The position numbers were made by a program, and so were the translations under genes. The notes beneath the pieces are model-generated. The model was not told the DNA's origin and searched no databases. It saw only the letters and a list, made by a program, of their open reading frames with translations. 64,000 nucleotides of DNA from an uncultured Lachnospiraceae bacterium (GTDB taxonomy: Bacteria > Bacillota > Clostridia > Lachnospirales > Lachnospiraceae), in assembly GCA_910579275.1 (NCBI GenBank), contig CAJTTO010000024.1, forward strand, positions 1 to 64,000, read 5' to 3'. This document shows, one piece after another, positions 1 through 8,338 of this stretch. The number at the start of each line of letters is the position of its first letter. Position 1 is the stretch's first letter.

Positions 1-117
1 ATTTGTATAATGCATTAACCTTTATATCTATGCTGCCTATGCGCCCTTCATTTGGGATAAGTCTCCCAGAAATTGTAATGCACATTTGGCAGAAAGTATT
101 TTTTAAATAAGCTCTAG
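1..117 (+). repeat. Long direct repeat, copy 1 (cut by window edge)
   Basis: This stretch is about 85-90% identical to 348-464: the same run of words (tgcattaacctttatatc, tgcgcccttcatttgg, gcacatctggcagaaag-like) appears in the same order. It begins at base 1, so the repeat may extend further left. No open frame is conserved between the copies, so it is read as a non-coding repeat in the region before parS and parA. Confidence 0.85.
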
Positions 118-246
118 CAATACAGCTCACATTTGATAGTATACCCTGTTTATGCAAAGGTATTTGCGTGCAATTAGCAGTAATTACAGCCGGATGCCGC
201 AGTTTTATATAGGCTAATTCCAAAATGTGAGCTGCAGTGCTAGAGC
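111..246. repeat. Inverted repeat with 24-nt arms
   Basis: Arms 111-134 and 223-246 are complementary at 22 of 24 positions (gctctagcaatacagctcac and its near complement). The spacer is about 88 nt. The outer word gctctag also ends direct-repeat copy 2. Together with the direct repeats this looks like a duplicated mobile or regulatory palindrome. No gene is visible between 1 and 681. Confidence 0.75.
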
Positions 247-347
247 GTGTATGAAAAATCAGTGCTGCCATTTTAATGTCAGGACATTTGTATAACAATA
301 CAATACTGATGTATTCACCACTTTGCGAGATATTTGTGCCAAATTCA

Positions 348-464
348 ATTTGTATAAGGCATTAACCTTTATATCTATGCTGCCTATGCGCCCTTCATTT
401 GGCATAAATTTCCCACAAACTATGACGCACATCTGGCAGAAAGCATTTTTCAAACACGCTCTAG
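348..464 (+). repeat. Long direct repeat, copy 2
   Basis: Second copy of the repeat at the window start, in the same orientation, ending just before the AT-rich stretch that carries parS. The short open frames on both strands here have no ribosome binding site and are not conserved in copy 1, so they are not called as genes. Confidence 0.85.
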
Positions 465-510
465 TTAATAAAATAAAGCTGAAACACATTTTATTATTAA
501 AAAAGCAAAA

Positions 511-526
511 TGTTTCACGTGAAACA
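511..526. promoter_or_regulatory. parS: parS centromere site
   Basis: The 16-bp palindrome tgtttcacgtgaaaca is the exact consensus parS site bound by ParB/Spo0J in Firmicutes and many other bacteria. It lies about 155 bp before parA. ParB loads here and spreads with CTP to organise origin segregation, which places this region near oriC. Confidence 0.96.
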
Positions 527-681
527 TTTAAAATATCTATAATTTTATATAGCATATCACCAGTAAAAGTGGTATAATAATAATATTCAAAAAACCATCT
601 ACAACATTCTATTTACTATTGAAAAAGCCTACCTGATAAATGGCAGGTTATTGCATGTAGAGATTTACCAGGGAGGAAAAT

Positions 682-1449
682 ATGGGGAGAATTATTGCAA
701 TTGCAAATCAAAAAGGTGGTGTAGGAAAAACCACAACTTCAATTAATTTGTCAGCCTGTATCGCCGCAAAAGGAAAAAAGGTATTGGTGATAGATATTGA
801 CCCACAAGGAAACACAACAAGCGGATATGGTATTGAAAAAAATGATTTGGAAAACACCATATATGAATTGATATTAGGTGACTGTTCGATAGAAGATTGC
901 ATATTGAAAGAGATACTCCCTAACATTTCTATTTTACCATCAAACGTGAATCTTGCTGCAGCCGAGATTGAGTTGATCGGCGTTGAAAAAAAGGAATATA
1001 TATTAAAGAATGAAGTAGACTGGGTGAAGGACAGATATGATTTTATTATTATTGATTGTCCTCCGTCTCTAAGTTTATTGACAGTGAATGCAATGACAAC
1101 AGCAGATTCTGTATTAGTTCCAATCCAATGCGAATATTATGCTTTGGAGGGATTGAGTCAGCTGATACACACTGTAAATCTGGTAAAAGAAAGACTGAAT
1201 CCTGATTTAGATATGGATGGTGTTGTATTTACAATGTATGATTCCCGTACAAATCTTTCATCGCAAGTTGTCGACAATGTAAAAAGTCATCTGAGTCAAA
1301 AAGTCTACAATACATTGATTCCGAGAAATATTAGGCTTGCGGAAGCACCAAGTTACGGAAAGCCGATAAATTTGTATGATCCCAAATCAGCCGGATCGGA
1401 GAGTTATATGTCTTTGGCTGACGAAGTGATTAAAAACAATAGTGTTTGA
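682..1449 (+). CDS. parA: Chromosome-partitioning ATPase ParA (Soj)
   Basis: A 255-residue ParA/MinD-type deviant Walker ATPase that works with ParB and parS to segregate origins; in Bacillus it also modulates DnaA. The deviant Walker A motif KGGVGKTT is at residues 11-18, the A' motif IDIDPQGN at about 37-44, and Walker B (FIIIDCPPSL) at about 121-130. Length is normal for chromosomal Soj proteins. The start follows a strong gggagga ribosome binding site. Unusually, parB is not directly downstream: a small unknown gene and a repeat element intervene. Confidence 0.97.
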   Translation: MGRIIAIANQKGGVGKTTTSINLSACIAAKGKKVLVIDIDPQGNTTSGYGIEKNDLENTIYELILGDCSIEDCILKEILPNISILPSNVNLAAAEIELIGVEKKEYILKNEVDWVKDRYDFIIIDCPPSLSLLTVNAMTTADSVLVPIQCEYYALEGLSQLIHTVNLVKERLNPDLDMDGVVFTMYDSRTNLSSQVVDNVKSHLSQKVYNTLIPRNIRLAEAPSYGKPINLYDPKSAGSESYMSLADEVIKNNSV

Positions 1450-1709
1450 GAATAAACGCTCTTTCAGTACAGGGATTCATAAATAGCGATGCCGATAGCG
1501 CAGAATGATTTTGAATTAAAATGATAAAAAAGCAATTGTATATAGCGAAACTTTTTTCCATGTGGAATCAGGAAAAAGACAAGTCAAACGAAATTACTTG
1601 ACATTGGTTGTACTGTATAATCCATATGAAATACCTTAATGTGCGGAGAAGAATCGTTTTCTGAGAGTATTGTTTTCCAGACATGGGAATATAATGGGAG
1701 AAAAATATA

Positions 1710-2123
1710 ATGATTGGCTACAATATTGATAATTGGTTTATTCAGTTCCCACAGGAATGGAAAATGTCACTGGATAAAGAAACAAATCAGGTTGTTTTTG
1801 ATGCAGATAAAATTTGTGTTTATGTTTCAACCATGAATTTTGAAAGACCTGAAACAGGTGAAATAGCAAGCGTGGAAACAGTATCTTCCTTTGTACTGCA
1901 AGCTTTTGATCAGCAAGGAGTCAGGGTAGATGACAGTTTTTCAAATTATTATCCGAAAGAATTTGTTACATATGCAGGTACACGCACAACAGAAGATGGG
2001 TATGATATGATTGCTTTTGCCATTTGTACAACAGGTTGTGTGCTTATGGTTTATATAGTAGGAGATACTGGAACTGATTTTGAAAAATATACACAGTATA
2101 TAAAACGAATAGAAAGGAATTAA
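1710..2123 (+). CDS. Unknown 137-aa protein between parA and parB
   Basis: Not recognised. The protein is mixed alpha/beta, acidic, with no signal peptide and no clear membrane helix. It begins MIGYNIDNWFIQFPQEWK, a pattern seen in small soluble domains of the PsbP/DUF3805 sort (read as a vague resemblance only), and ends with a hydrophobic strand (TGCVLMVYIVGD) and a basic tail. A gggag-type ribosome binding site precedes the ATG. It sits in the same direction inside the parA-parB interval, 260 bp after parA, so it may have its own promoter. Function unknown; a link to partitioning is only positional. Confidence 0.7.
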   Translation: MIGYNIDNWFIQFPQEWKMSLDKETNQVVFDADKICVYVSTMNFERPETGEIASVETVSSFVLQAFDQQGVRVDDSFSNYYPKEFVTYAGTRTTEDGYDMIAFAICTTGCVLMVYIVGDTGTDFEKYTQYIKRIERN

Positions 2124-2242
2124 TTTGTATATAGTCATATAAAGTGATATTTGTAAAAGACAAATAAACAATAAGTACGTAAAATGAAACAGTTTAGGAT
2201 TTTGTATTTACTGCAAATTTTGGCTTGCAAGCCACATGAAAT

Positions 2243-2348
2243 AGCGTAGTGGCAGAGAATCATCAAGCCACGGTATGTGGCTTTGACACCACGAAGTGGT
2301 TTTGCATGGCTTGATGTCATAACAGGAAATCGAAGGCTGAACTGTTAC
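2243..2348 (+). repeat. Palindromic intergenic repeat family B, copy 1
   Basis: The core runs from catcaagccac to ggctgaactgttac and contains internal hairpins (ccacgg/ccgtgg-like and caccacgaagtgg). Two close copies lie at about 32.1 and 34.8 kb, each in an intergenic gap. The size (about 100 nt) and terminal complementarity suggest a REP- or MITE-like element. It separates the unknown gene from parB. Confidence 0.85.
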
Positions 2349-2381
2349 CGTAAAATAAATGTAATGAAAAGGAGATAGAGG

Positions 2382-3266
2382 ATGGCGTCGAGAGGATTGG
2401 GTAAAGGTTTAGATTCCTTAATACCCGCGACCAGTAATGAAAGTAAAGAAATAAAACAGGCAGAGACGATTGTAAAGATAGCAAAGGTAGAGCCGAACAG
2501 GGATCAGCCCCGCAAGAATTTTGACGAGGATGCATTGCAGGAGCTGGCAGATTCGATTAAACAATTTGGTCTCCTTCAGCCGATTCTTGTGCAGGACAGA
2601 AAAGAGTATTATGAGATTATAGCTGGTGAACGGCGGTGGCGGGCGGCAAAACTTGCAGGTTTAAAAGAAGTGCCGGTTATCATCAGGAATTATACCAATC
2701 AGGAAATTGTTGAAATTTCATTGATAGAAAATATTCAAAGGGAAGATTTAAACCCGATAGAAGAAGCTTTGGCTTACAAAAGGTTATTGGAAGAATTTCA
2801 CTTAAAACAAGATGAGGTGGCAGAGAGAGTTTCAAAGAGCAGAACCGCAGTGACAAACAGCATGCGACTTTTAAAGTTGTGCGATGGCGTTCAACAGATG
2901 ATCATAGATGATATGCTTTCAACCGGACACGCGCGCGCACTGATTCCCATTGAGGACAAGGAAATCCAGCTTCAGCTTGCACAGAGAATATTTGATGAGA
3001 AGCTGAGTGTGCGTGAAGTGGAAAAGATCGTGAAAGGCATATTGAAACCTGAAACGAATAAACCGCGGAAGGAGGAACCTCCTCAGAATATCCAGTACAT
3101 CTATCAGGACATTGAAAACAGATTAAAGGAAAAACTTAGCAGAAAAGTTGAAATATCTTCCAAGGGAAGAAACGGTTCCGGCAAGATAGAGATTGAATTC
3201 TATTCTAATGATGATTTGGACAGGCTGATAGAATCGCTTTCCAACATGAATATGAGTGAAATGTAA
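2382..3266 (+). CDS. parB: Chromosome-partitioning protein ParB (Spo0J)
   Basis: A 294-residue CTP-dependent DNA clamp that binds parS and spreads along origin DNA. The N-terminal ParB/Srx domain has the CTP-binding GERRWRA motif at about residues 82-88 and ENIQRE at about 116-121. A helix-turn-helix follows at about 140-165 (LKQDEVAERVSKSRTAVTNS), then a C-terminal dimerisation region. Length matches Spo0J. The start codon follows aaaggagatagagg. The cognate parS lies upstream of parA. Confidence 0.97.
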   Translation: MASRGLGKGLDSLIPATSNESKEIKQAETIVKIAKVEPNRDQPRKNFDEDALQELADSIKQFGLLQPILVQDRKEYYEIIAGERRWRAAKLAGLKEVPVIIRNYTNQEIVEISLIENIQREDLNPIEEALAYKRLLEEFHLKQDEVAERVSKSRTAVTNSMRLLKLCDGVQQMIIDDMLSTGHARALIPIEDKEIQLQLAQRIFDEKLSVREVEKIVKGILKPETNKPRKEEPPQNIQYIYQDIENRLKEKLSRKVEISSKGRNGSGKIEIEFYSNDDLDRLIESLSNMNMSEM

Positions 3267-3280
3267 GGATTGACTTTTGA

Positions 3281-3532
3281 TAACAGTTCAGTCCATGAAA
3301 CTGTGCAGCGTCAGGTCAACAGTGCTCTGCATGATTCGATGTTTAGGAACTATTAATAAATTACTCATGACAATGACTTGCCTGAATGCTCATCTGCGGC
3401 ATCAGAAAATCTTGACATAGCCCACTATGGCTGCGATTTTCTTCTTTGCAGCTGAACATTTATGCGGCGTCCTTGTCACAAGTAATTTCTGAACAGTTCC
3501 TTATGACAGGAAACAGAAGGATAAGCCGTTAC
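3281..3532 (+). repeat. Family B-like element, apparently split by a family A insertion
   Basis: The left end taacagttcag and the right end (caggaaacagaaggataagccgttac) resemble the two inverted ends of family B. A complete family A palindrome sits between them. The simplest reading is a nested insertion; sequence decay makes this tentative. Confidence 0.5.
3344..3502 (+). repeat. MITE-like palindromic repeat family A, copy 1
   Basis: Element of about 159 nt whose ends are imperfect inverted repeats of about 33 nt (taggaactattaataaatta at the left, the complement of aagtaatttctgaacagttcc at the right). An inner part (catctgcggcatcagaaaat) is shared with the copy at 3545. No coding capacity. 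It is shaped like a non-autonomous transposable element. Confidence 0.85.
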
Positions 3533-3544
3533 AGTTTTCATTAT

Positions 3545-3704
3545 CTAAGGAACAATTAATAAAAACGCATCAATTTGACTTGTCAAAATGTCCATCTGCG
3601 GCATCAGAAAATCTTGACATGGCTCGATTGCCTTGATTATCTTCTTTGCAGCTGAACATTTATATGGCGTCAAATGAACAGGTTATTTATTAACAGTTCC
3701 TAAG
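3545..3704 (+). repeat. MITE-like palindromic repeat family A, copy 2
   Basis: Same length and internal order as copy 1 (shared words catctgcggcatcagaaaat and ttctttgcagctgaacattt), with its own terminal inverted repeats (taaggaac...gttcctaa). The gap 3267-3732 is fully occupied by these repeat elements; nothing else is seen there. Confidence 0.85.
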
Positions 3705-3732
3705 AAGAAACCAAATTTGACAGGAGAAACAG

Positions 3733-4260
3733 ATGAATAATGATTTATTAAACAGTTTGGGATTAGGAAATATTGATATCGGATATATTTTTATTGGATT
3801 GATTTCTATTAGTCTGATATTTCTGATATTGATTATAATAATGTTTGTACAGATAGGAAAATTCAAAAAGAAATACAAAAAATTTATGCTTGGAAAAGAT
3901 GGCGCTAATCTGGAAAAGGATATCATGACTTTGTATGAAGATAACAAATTTATGAAACTTAGTATTGACAGAAACAGAGAAGATATTAAGGCACTTTATA
4001 AGAAGCATGAAAAAGCGTTCCAGAAAATAGGACTTGTGAAATATGATGCATTTACGGAAATGGGTGGAAAACTTAGTTTTGCGCTGGCTTTGCTGGATGA
4101 GAACAATAGTGGTTTTATCATCAATTCCGTTCACAGTTCAGAAGGATGCTATTCTTATACAAAGCGGGTTAAAGACGGGGATTCGCAGTTAGCGCTCAGC
4201 AATGAAGAAAAGGTTGCTGTAGAACGTGCGGTCAACGGAAATTCATCAGACACAGAGTAA
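3733..4260 (+). CDS. DUF4446 family membrane-anchored protein
   Basis: A 175-residue protein with one N-terminal membrane helix (about residues 17-38, a run of I/L/F/V), a basic stretch, a coiled-coil-prone region (about 55-95) and a compact C-terminal domain. That domain carries the family signature KYDAFTEMGGKLSFALALLD (about 98-117). DUF4446 genes are commonly found beside parB in Clostridia, as here. The biochemical function is unknown. Start chosen on the ATG after aggaga. Confidence 0.88.
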   Translation: MNNDLLNSLGLGNIDIGYIFIGLISISLIFLILIIIMFVQIGKFKKKYKKFMLGKDGANLEKDIMTLYEDNKFMKLSIDRNREDIKALYKKHEKAFQKIGLVKYDAFTEMGGKLSFALALLDENNSGFIINSVHSSEGCYSYTKRVKDGDSQLALSNEEKVAVERAVNGNSSDTE

Positions 4261-4332
4261 AGGCTTGAATGGTATTTACAAATAAAATGCATGAATGATT
4301 TCATGACATAGAAAGAATGGGGGATTTGTAAA

Positions 4333-5535
4333 ATGAAATTAGTAACAGTTGAAGATTTAAAAGAAGGTGATGTAATTGCCAATGATGTCTTGCTTGATGA
4401 TTATACCGTTGTGCTCTCTAAGGGAACCGTGATTAAAGCACCGTACATTGATAAATTGAGGGAGCTTCAGGTGTTCACGGTTTACATTGAAGAAGCCAAA
4501 GAGGAATCCGTAGAACCGATTGTAAAAAACGTAAAATTAACACCAAAGGAAAATAAAGCGCCTGTCAAAAAGACCCAGCCTGAACAGAAAAAACCACAGG
4601 CTGAAAAGAAAGCGGAGAAAAAGCCGGAAGAAAAGAAAGCAATACCTAAGGTTTCTCTGGAAAAAATTACAATTCTGCGCGATGAAGTGGAGGTACAGGT
4701 CACAAATAAAATAAAAGATATTCTTGAAATGCATATTCATCAGAGAACTGCGGGATTGCAGAAAATAGGAGAAACTGCACAGAATATTATCACAGATATT
4801 CTTGAAGAAGAAGAAGTGGTAGAAAAAGTTTATGATGTGCGGGAAAGAAGCGCCGATATCTATGAACATTCGCTTCAGGTTTGTACCATAGCAGCATTGA
4901 TTGCATTGAAACTTGGAATGACAGAAAAGCAGGTTTATGATATCAGTGTAGGTTCGTTGATACATGACCTTGGACTCAGATATCTTGTAGTACGATATGA
5001 GGATCAGGATATCAACCTCCTGCCAAAGAAAGAGCAGGAGGAATATAAGAAACATCCGATTTATGCTTATACAGCCATAAAAAATGAAACATGGCTCTCA
5101 GATGCTGCAAAGGAAATTGTACTAAACCACCATGAGAAAAAAGACAGCTCCGGATACCCGCTTGGAACAGACCACTTAAGCCGCATGATTCAGATTGTCG
5201 GTGTATGTGATGAGTTTGATGAATTGATATGCGGAATCGGAAAAGCGCGGGTGCGCGTACATGAAGCAATTAACAATATTAGAAATTACAGTGGAATATG
5301 GTATGATTCAGACATTGTAGATGCATTTTTACAGCTTATTGCTGTTTATCCTGTTGGCTCTAAGGTTAAGACAAATCAGGGAGAAACCGGTATTGTTATG
5401 AGACAAAACGCACACTTCCCTGAGAGACCAGTCATTCGTATTATGTATGACAAGTTTGGACAAGCTATACAGGGTGAGAAAATTGTTAATCTGATTAAGG
5501 ATACAACCGTAGTAATACAGGATGTAGTAAAATAG
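4333..5535 (+). CDS. HD-GYP domain protein, predicted c-di-GMP phosphodiesterase
   Basis: A 400-residue protein. The N-terminal region (about 1-55) resembles the DUF3391-like segment of other HD-GYP proteins. A Lys/Glu/Pro-rich linker follows (about 70-100), then an HD-GYP domain: the HSLQVCTIAALIA helix, the metal-binding HD in SLIHDLGLR, and HH..K.DSSGYP carrying the GYP signature. The C-terminal part (VYPVGSKVKTNQGETGIV) matches the usual tail. It would hydrolyse cyclic di-GMP in the cytosol. It is 23 bp from serS and may be cotranscribed. A GGDEF-EAL protein lies further on in this window. Confidence 0.9.
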   Translation: MKLVTVEDLKEGDVIANDVLLDDYTVVLSKGTVIKAPYIDKLRELQVFTVYIEEAKEESVEPIVKNVKLTPKENKAPVKKTQPEQKKPQAEKKAEKKPEEKKAIPKVSLEKITILRDEVEVQVTNKIKDILEMHIHQRTAGLQKIGETAQNIITDILEEEEVVEKVYDVRERSADIYEHSLQVCTIAALIALKLGMTEKQVYDISVGSLIHDLGLRYLVVRYEDQDINLLPKKEQEEYKKHPIYAYTAIKNETWLSDAAKEIVLNHHEKKDSSGYPLGTDHLSRMIQIVGVCDEFDELICGIGKARVRVHEAINNIRNYSGIWYDSDIVDAFLQLIAVYPVGSKVKTNQGETGIVMRQNAHFPERPVIRIMYDKFGQAIQGEKIVNLIKDTTVVIQDVVK

Positions 5536-5558
5536 GAACGGACTAAAGGAGAGAAGAA

Positions 5559-6836
5559 ATGATTGACATTAAATTTTTAAGGGAAAATCCTGATGCAGTG
5601 AAGGAGAACATCAAAAAGAAATTTCAGGATCATAAAATTCCGCTTGTCGACGAAGTGATCGAACTGGATGCACAGGCTAGAAAAACACAGCAGGAGGCAG
5701 ATAATCTGCGTGCAGAACGAAACAAGCTTTCAAAACAGATTGGCGCTTTGATGGCACAGGGCAAGAAGGAAGAAGCCGAGGAAGTCAAAAAGCAGGTCAA
5801 TGCACAGGCAAAGACACTTGAAGAACTTGCGGATAAAGAAAAGGAATACAGTGAAAAAGTTACAAAAATCATGATGACTATTCCCAATATCATTGATCCG
5901 AGTGTTCCGATTGGAAAGAATGATGAGGAAAATGTAGAGATTGAAAAGTACGGCGAACCACTTGTTCCTGATTTTGAAATTCCTTACCACACAGATATTA
6001 TGGAACGACTGAAAGGCATAGATTTGGATAGTGCAAGAAAGGTTGCAGGAAACGGCTTCTATTATTTGATGGGGGATATTGCGAGACTGCATTCGGCAGT
6101 GATAACCTATGCAAGGGATTTCATGATTGACAGAGGTTTTACTTACTGCATTCCTCCATTCATGATTCGCAGCAATGTCGTGACAGGTGTCATGAGTTTT
6201 GATGAGATGGATGCCATGATGTATAAGATTGAAGGTGAAGATCTCTACCTGATTGGTACAAGTGAGCATTCCATGATTGGAAAATTTATAGACACAATCA
6301 TCCCTGAGACAGAGCTTCCCAAGACACTTACGAGTTATTCACCGTGTTTCCGGAAGGAGAAGGGTGCCCATGGGCTTGAGGAGCGAGGGGTTTACAGGAT
6401 TCACCAGTTTGAAAAGCAGGAGATGATTGTCGTATGTAAGCCTGAAGAATCGCCGATGTGGTTTGAAAAATTATGGCAGAATACAGTGGATTTGTTCCGA
6501 AGTCTTGATGTCCCTGTACGTACTTTGGAGTGCTGTTCCGGAGATTTGGCAGACCTGAAAGTCAAGTCCATAGACGTGGAAGCATGGTCTCCAAGACAGA
6601 AGAAGTATTTTGAGGTCGGAAGCTGTTCAAATCTAGGCGACGCGCAGGCGAGACGGTTAAAAATAAGGGTAAATGCAGAAAAAGGGAAATATTTTGCCCA
6701 TACACTGAATAATACTGTAGTAGCGCCTCCTAGAATGTTAATTGCATTTTTGGAAAATAATCTGCAGGAAGATGGTTCTGTAAAGATTCCAAAAGCATTG
6801 CAGCCATATATGGGCGGTAAGGCAGAAATCAGATAA
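5559..6836 (+). CDS. serS: Seryl-tRNA synthetase
   Basis: A 425-residue class II synthetase charging tRNA-Ser. The N-terminal long coiled-coil arm that grips the tRNA variable arm spans about residues 28-105. The catalytic core has LIGTSEHSM at about 231-239, motif 2 at about 260-283 (SPCFRKEKGAHGLEERGVYR) and a motif 3-like PPRMLIAFLENN near the C terminus. The TSEH and SPCFRKE versions differ from the usual bacterial TAEV and TPCFRSEAG forms and resemble variants known from archaea. The ribosome binding site aaaggagag precedes the ATG. Confidence 0.96.
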   Translation: MIDIKFLRENPDAVKENIKKKFQDHKIPLVDEVIELDAQARKTQQEADNLRAERNKLSKQIGALMAQGKKEEAEEVKKQVNAQAKTLEELADKEKEYSEKVTKIMMTIPNIIDPSVPIGKNDEENVEIEKYGEPLVPDFEIPYHTDIMERLKGIDLDSARKVAGNGFYYLMGDIARLHSAVITYARDFMIDRGFTYCIPPFMIRSNVVTGVMSFDEMDAMMYKIEGEDLYLIGTSEHSMIGKFIDTIIPETELPKTLTSYSPCFRKEKGAHGLEERGVYRIHQFEKQEMIVVCKPEESPMWFEKLWQNTVDLFRSLDVPVRTLECCSGDLADLKVKSIDVEAWSPRQKKYFEVGSCSNLGDAQARRLKIRVNAEKGKYFAHTLNNTVVAPPRMLIAFLENNLQEDGSVKIPKALQPYMGGKAEIR

Positions 6837-6857
6837 ATCTGATTCATATAGAAAGGC

Positions 6858-7805
6858 ATGGTTACAGTGCACAGATATTTAAGATCAATTGGTTTTAGTA
6901 AAATAGAGAACAGGGAAGAATTGCAGGAATTGATTAACGAGGTGGTCGAAAAGACCATCCTCCGCCCTGACAAGTCGGACAAAGAGAACAGTAAAAAGGA
7001 AAAAAAATATGCATTTGCGAGGGACATTGCAGCAGATGAGAATAATCATCTGTATGCCGAATTGTCCCTTGATTTCGTGCATGGAGCTGGAATCTGTGTG
7101 CGCGGTGAGTTTGACGAAAAGAACAGTTTTCTCTATGAATACTATTTTCCATATTTGAGAGGTGCACATATCAGTTCCAATGAGGACATCACGATTGAAA
7201 GACATGCGGAAAAGGAATCTTACGCAGGTGTATGTGATGAAATCAAGATTGGCATTGCAGTTATATTTTATCTTCAGAACATGATACCATACAAGAGACT
7301 GAAAGCTTTAAAGCGGCTTCCTGTACAAGGCACTTCATTGATTCTGAGTGCTTTGTCGACAGATGGTACCATTATGATGCCTATTATCAAAAATGAGTAT
7401 GAGAAGCAGCGTATCAAAAAGGCATCCAATGAGCGAAATCAGTTGATTGCGCAGGCAAGGATGGGTGATGAGAGCGCGATTGAGAGTCTGACCCTTGAGG
7501 ATATGGACACGTACACAACCATTTCAAAAAAGATACACAATGCGGATGTATTCAGTCTCGTAGATACGTATTTTATGCCGTATGGAGTTGAGTGCGACCA
7601 GTATTCGCTGCTGGGAGAAATTACAGACTGCCATACGGATAAAAATCGTATTACAGATGAAGAAGTTGTCTTTATGACCATCGAGTGTAATGAGATTACA
7701 CTGGAACTTTGCATCAACAGGGAGGATTTGTATGGTGAACCCGCTGTCGGGAGACGTTTCAGGGGAATCGTGTGGCTTCAGGGATATATTGAATTTCCGC
7801 ATTAA
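6858..7805 (+). CDS. DUF3881 family protein
   Basis: A 315-residue soluble protein beginning MVTVHRYLRSIGFSKIENR, the N terminus typical of DUF3881, a family largely confined to Lachnospiraceae and relatives. No signal peptide, membrane helix or catalytic motif is visible. It lies 21 bp after serS in the same direction and is probably cotranscribed. Function unknown; family assignment is from recognition of the N terminus and context. Confidence 0.8.
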   Translation: MVTVHRYLRSIGFSKIENREELQELINEVVEKTILRPDKSDKENSKKEKKYAFARDIAADENNHLYAELSLDFVHGAGICVRGEFDEKNSFLYEYYFPYLRGAHISSNEDITIERHAEKESYAGVCDEIKIGIAVIFYLQNMIPYKRLKALKRLPVQGTSLILSALSTDGTIMMPIIKNEYEKQRIKKASNERNQLIAQARMGDESAIESLTLEDMDTYTTISKKIHNADVFSLVDTYFMPYGVECDQYSLLGEITDCHTDKNRITDEEVVFMTIECNEITLELCINREDLYGEPAVGRRFRGIVWLQGYIEFPH

Positions 7806-7885
7806 GCAGCGTGAACGGCGTCGGGCATAGTTACTGTTGAGACGTCCACCAAAGTAGTTGGAATCATGCGCCAAAATCTGTTATC

Positions 7886-7936
7886 ATTCACACCACAATA
7901 GCTTATATGCCGATAAAAACTGGCGTAGGTGTGAAT
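7886..7936 (+). repeat. Palindromic repeat family C, copy 1
   Basis: Arms attcacacc and ggtgtgaat close a loop containing gccgataaaaactggcgt. An inverted copy with the same loop lies at about 19.16-19.22 kb. Short REP-like element between DUF3881 and the RNA genes. Confidence 0.85.
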
Positions 7937-7981
7937 TGTAACCGGACATAAAAAATGCTTGGATTAGATGCGATAAAATAC

Positions 7982-8009
7982 TTGCAATAATTGAAAGTTC
8001 TGATATAAT
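7982..8009 (+). promoter_or_regulatory. Predicted sigma-A promoter for the RNA segment
   Basis: TTGCAA (-35) and TATAAT (-10) are separated by 16 bp. Transcription would start near 8016 and run through a structured segment into tRNA-Arg. Confidence 0.7.
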
Positions 8010-8015
8010 AAAAAG

Positions 8016-8105
8016 GTAACAAATAAATGACAAGAATATCATATCAGATGGTGTAGCACAGTGGATTGTGCAGCCGCCTTCTAAGTTTTTATTTGAGTTT
8101 GTTAC
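8016..8105 (+). ncRNA. Possible structured RNA or decayed tRNA leader
   Basis: An 8-bp stem (gtaacaaa at 8016 with tttgttac at 8098) encloses a D-arm-like hairpin (gcac/gtgc around agtggatt) and an anticodon-loop-like cttctaa. No complete tRNA cloverleaf can be folded: the anticodon stem and T arm do not pair. A further small hairpin (ctttc/gaaag) follows. Either a degenerate tRNA-Arg(TCT)-like gene or a small RNA processed with the downstream tRNA. Confidence 0.4.
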
Positions 8106-8140
8106 TTTCTGCTAACGAAAGAGGCACAAAAGCAGTACTA

Positions 8141-8212
8141 GTTCCCTTAGTTAAATGGATATAACAGGAGCCTCCTAAGCCCCAGTTGTGAGTTCGATTC
8201 TCGCAGGGAACG
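8141..8212 (+). tRNA. tRNA-Arg (CCT anticodon)
   Basis: A cloverleaf folds with acceptor arms gttccct/agggaac, D arm gtta/taac, anticodon loop ctcctaa and T arm gtgag-ttcgatt-ctcgc. Discriminator base is G; CCA is not encoded. The anticodon stem ggagc/gcccc has one A-C mismatch at its middle pair. Confidence 0.93.
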
Positions 8213-8217
8213 CTGAA

Positions 8218-8260
8218 AAGGGTTGTAAATTCAAGGATTCTTGGACTTACAATCTTTTTT
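8218..8260 (+). terminator. Rho-independent terminator after tRNA-Arg
   Basis: ggttgtaa pairs with ttacaatc around an inner caagg/cttgg hairpin, followed by six T. Confidence 0.75.
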
Positions 8261-8338
8261 CATTTATGTTCTTCATCGAAAGTATGGAAATAGAAATATA
8301 AATCATATTAACAAACAGTTATATTTTAGGAGAATTAA

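Noticed and set aside
1598..1621. Promoter before the 137-aa gene
   Set aside because: TTGACA and TATAAT are present but only 12 bp apart, too close for a normal sigma-A promoter.
4537..5055. 172-codon minus-strand frame opposite the HD-GYP gene
   Set aside because: Shadow of a well-supported gene, no ribosome binding site.
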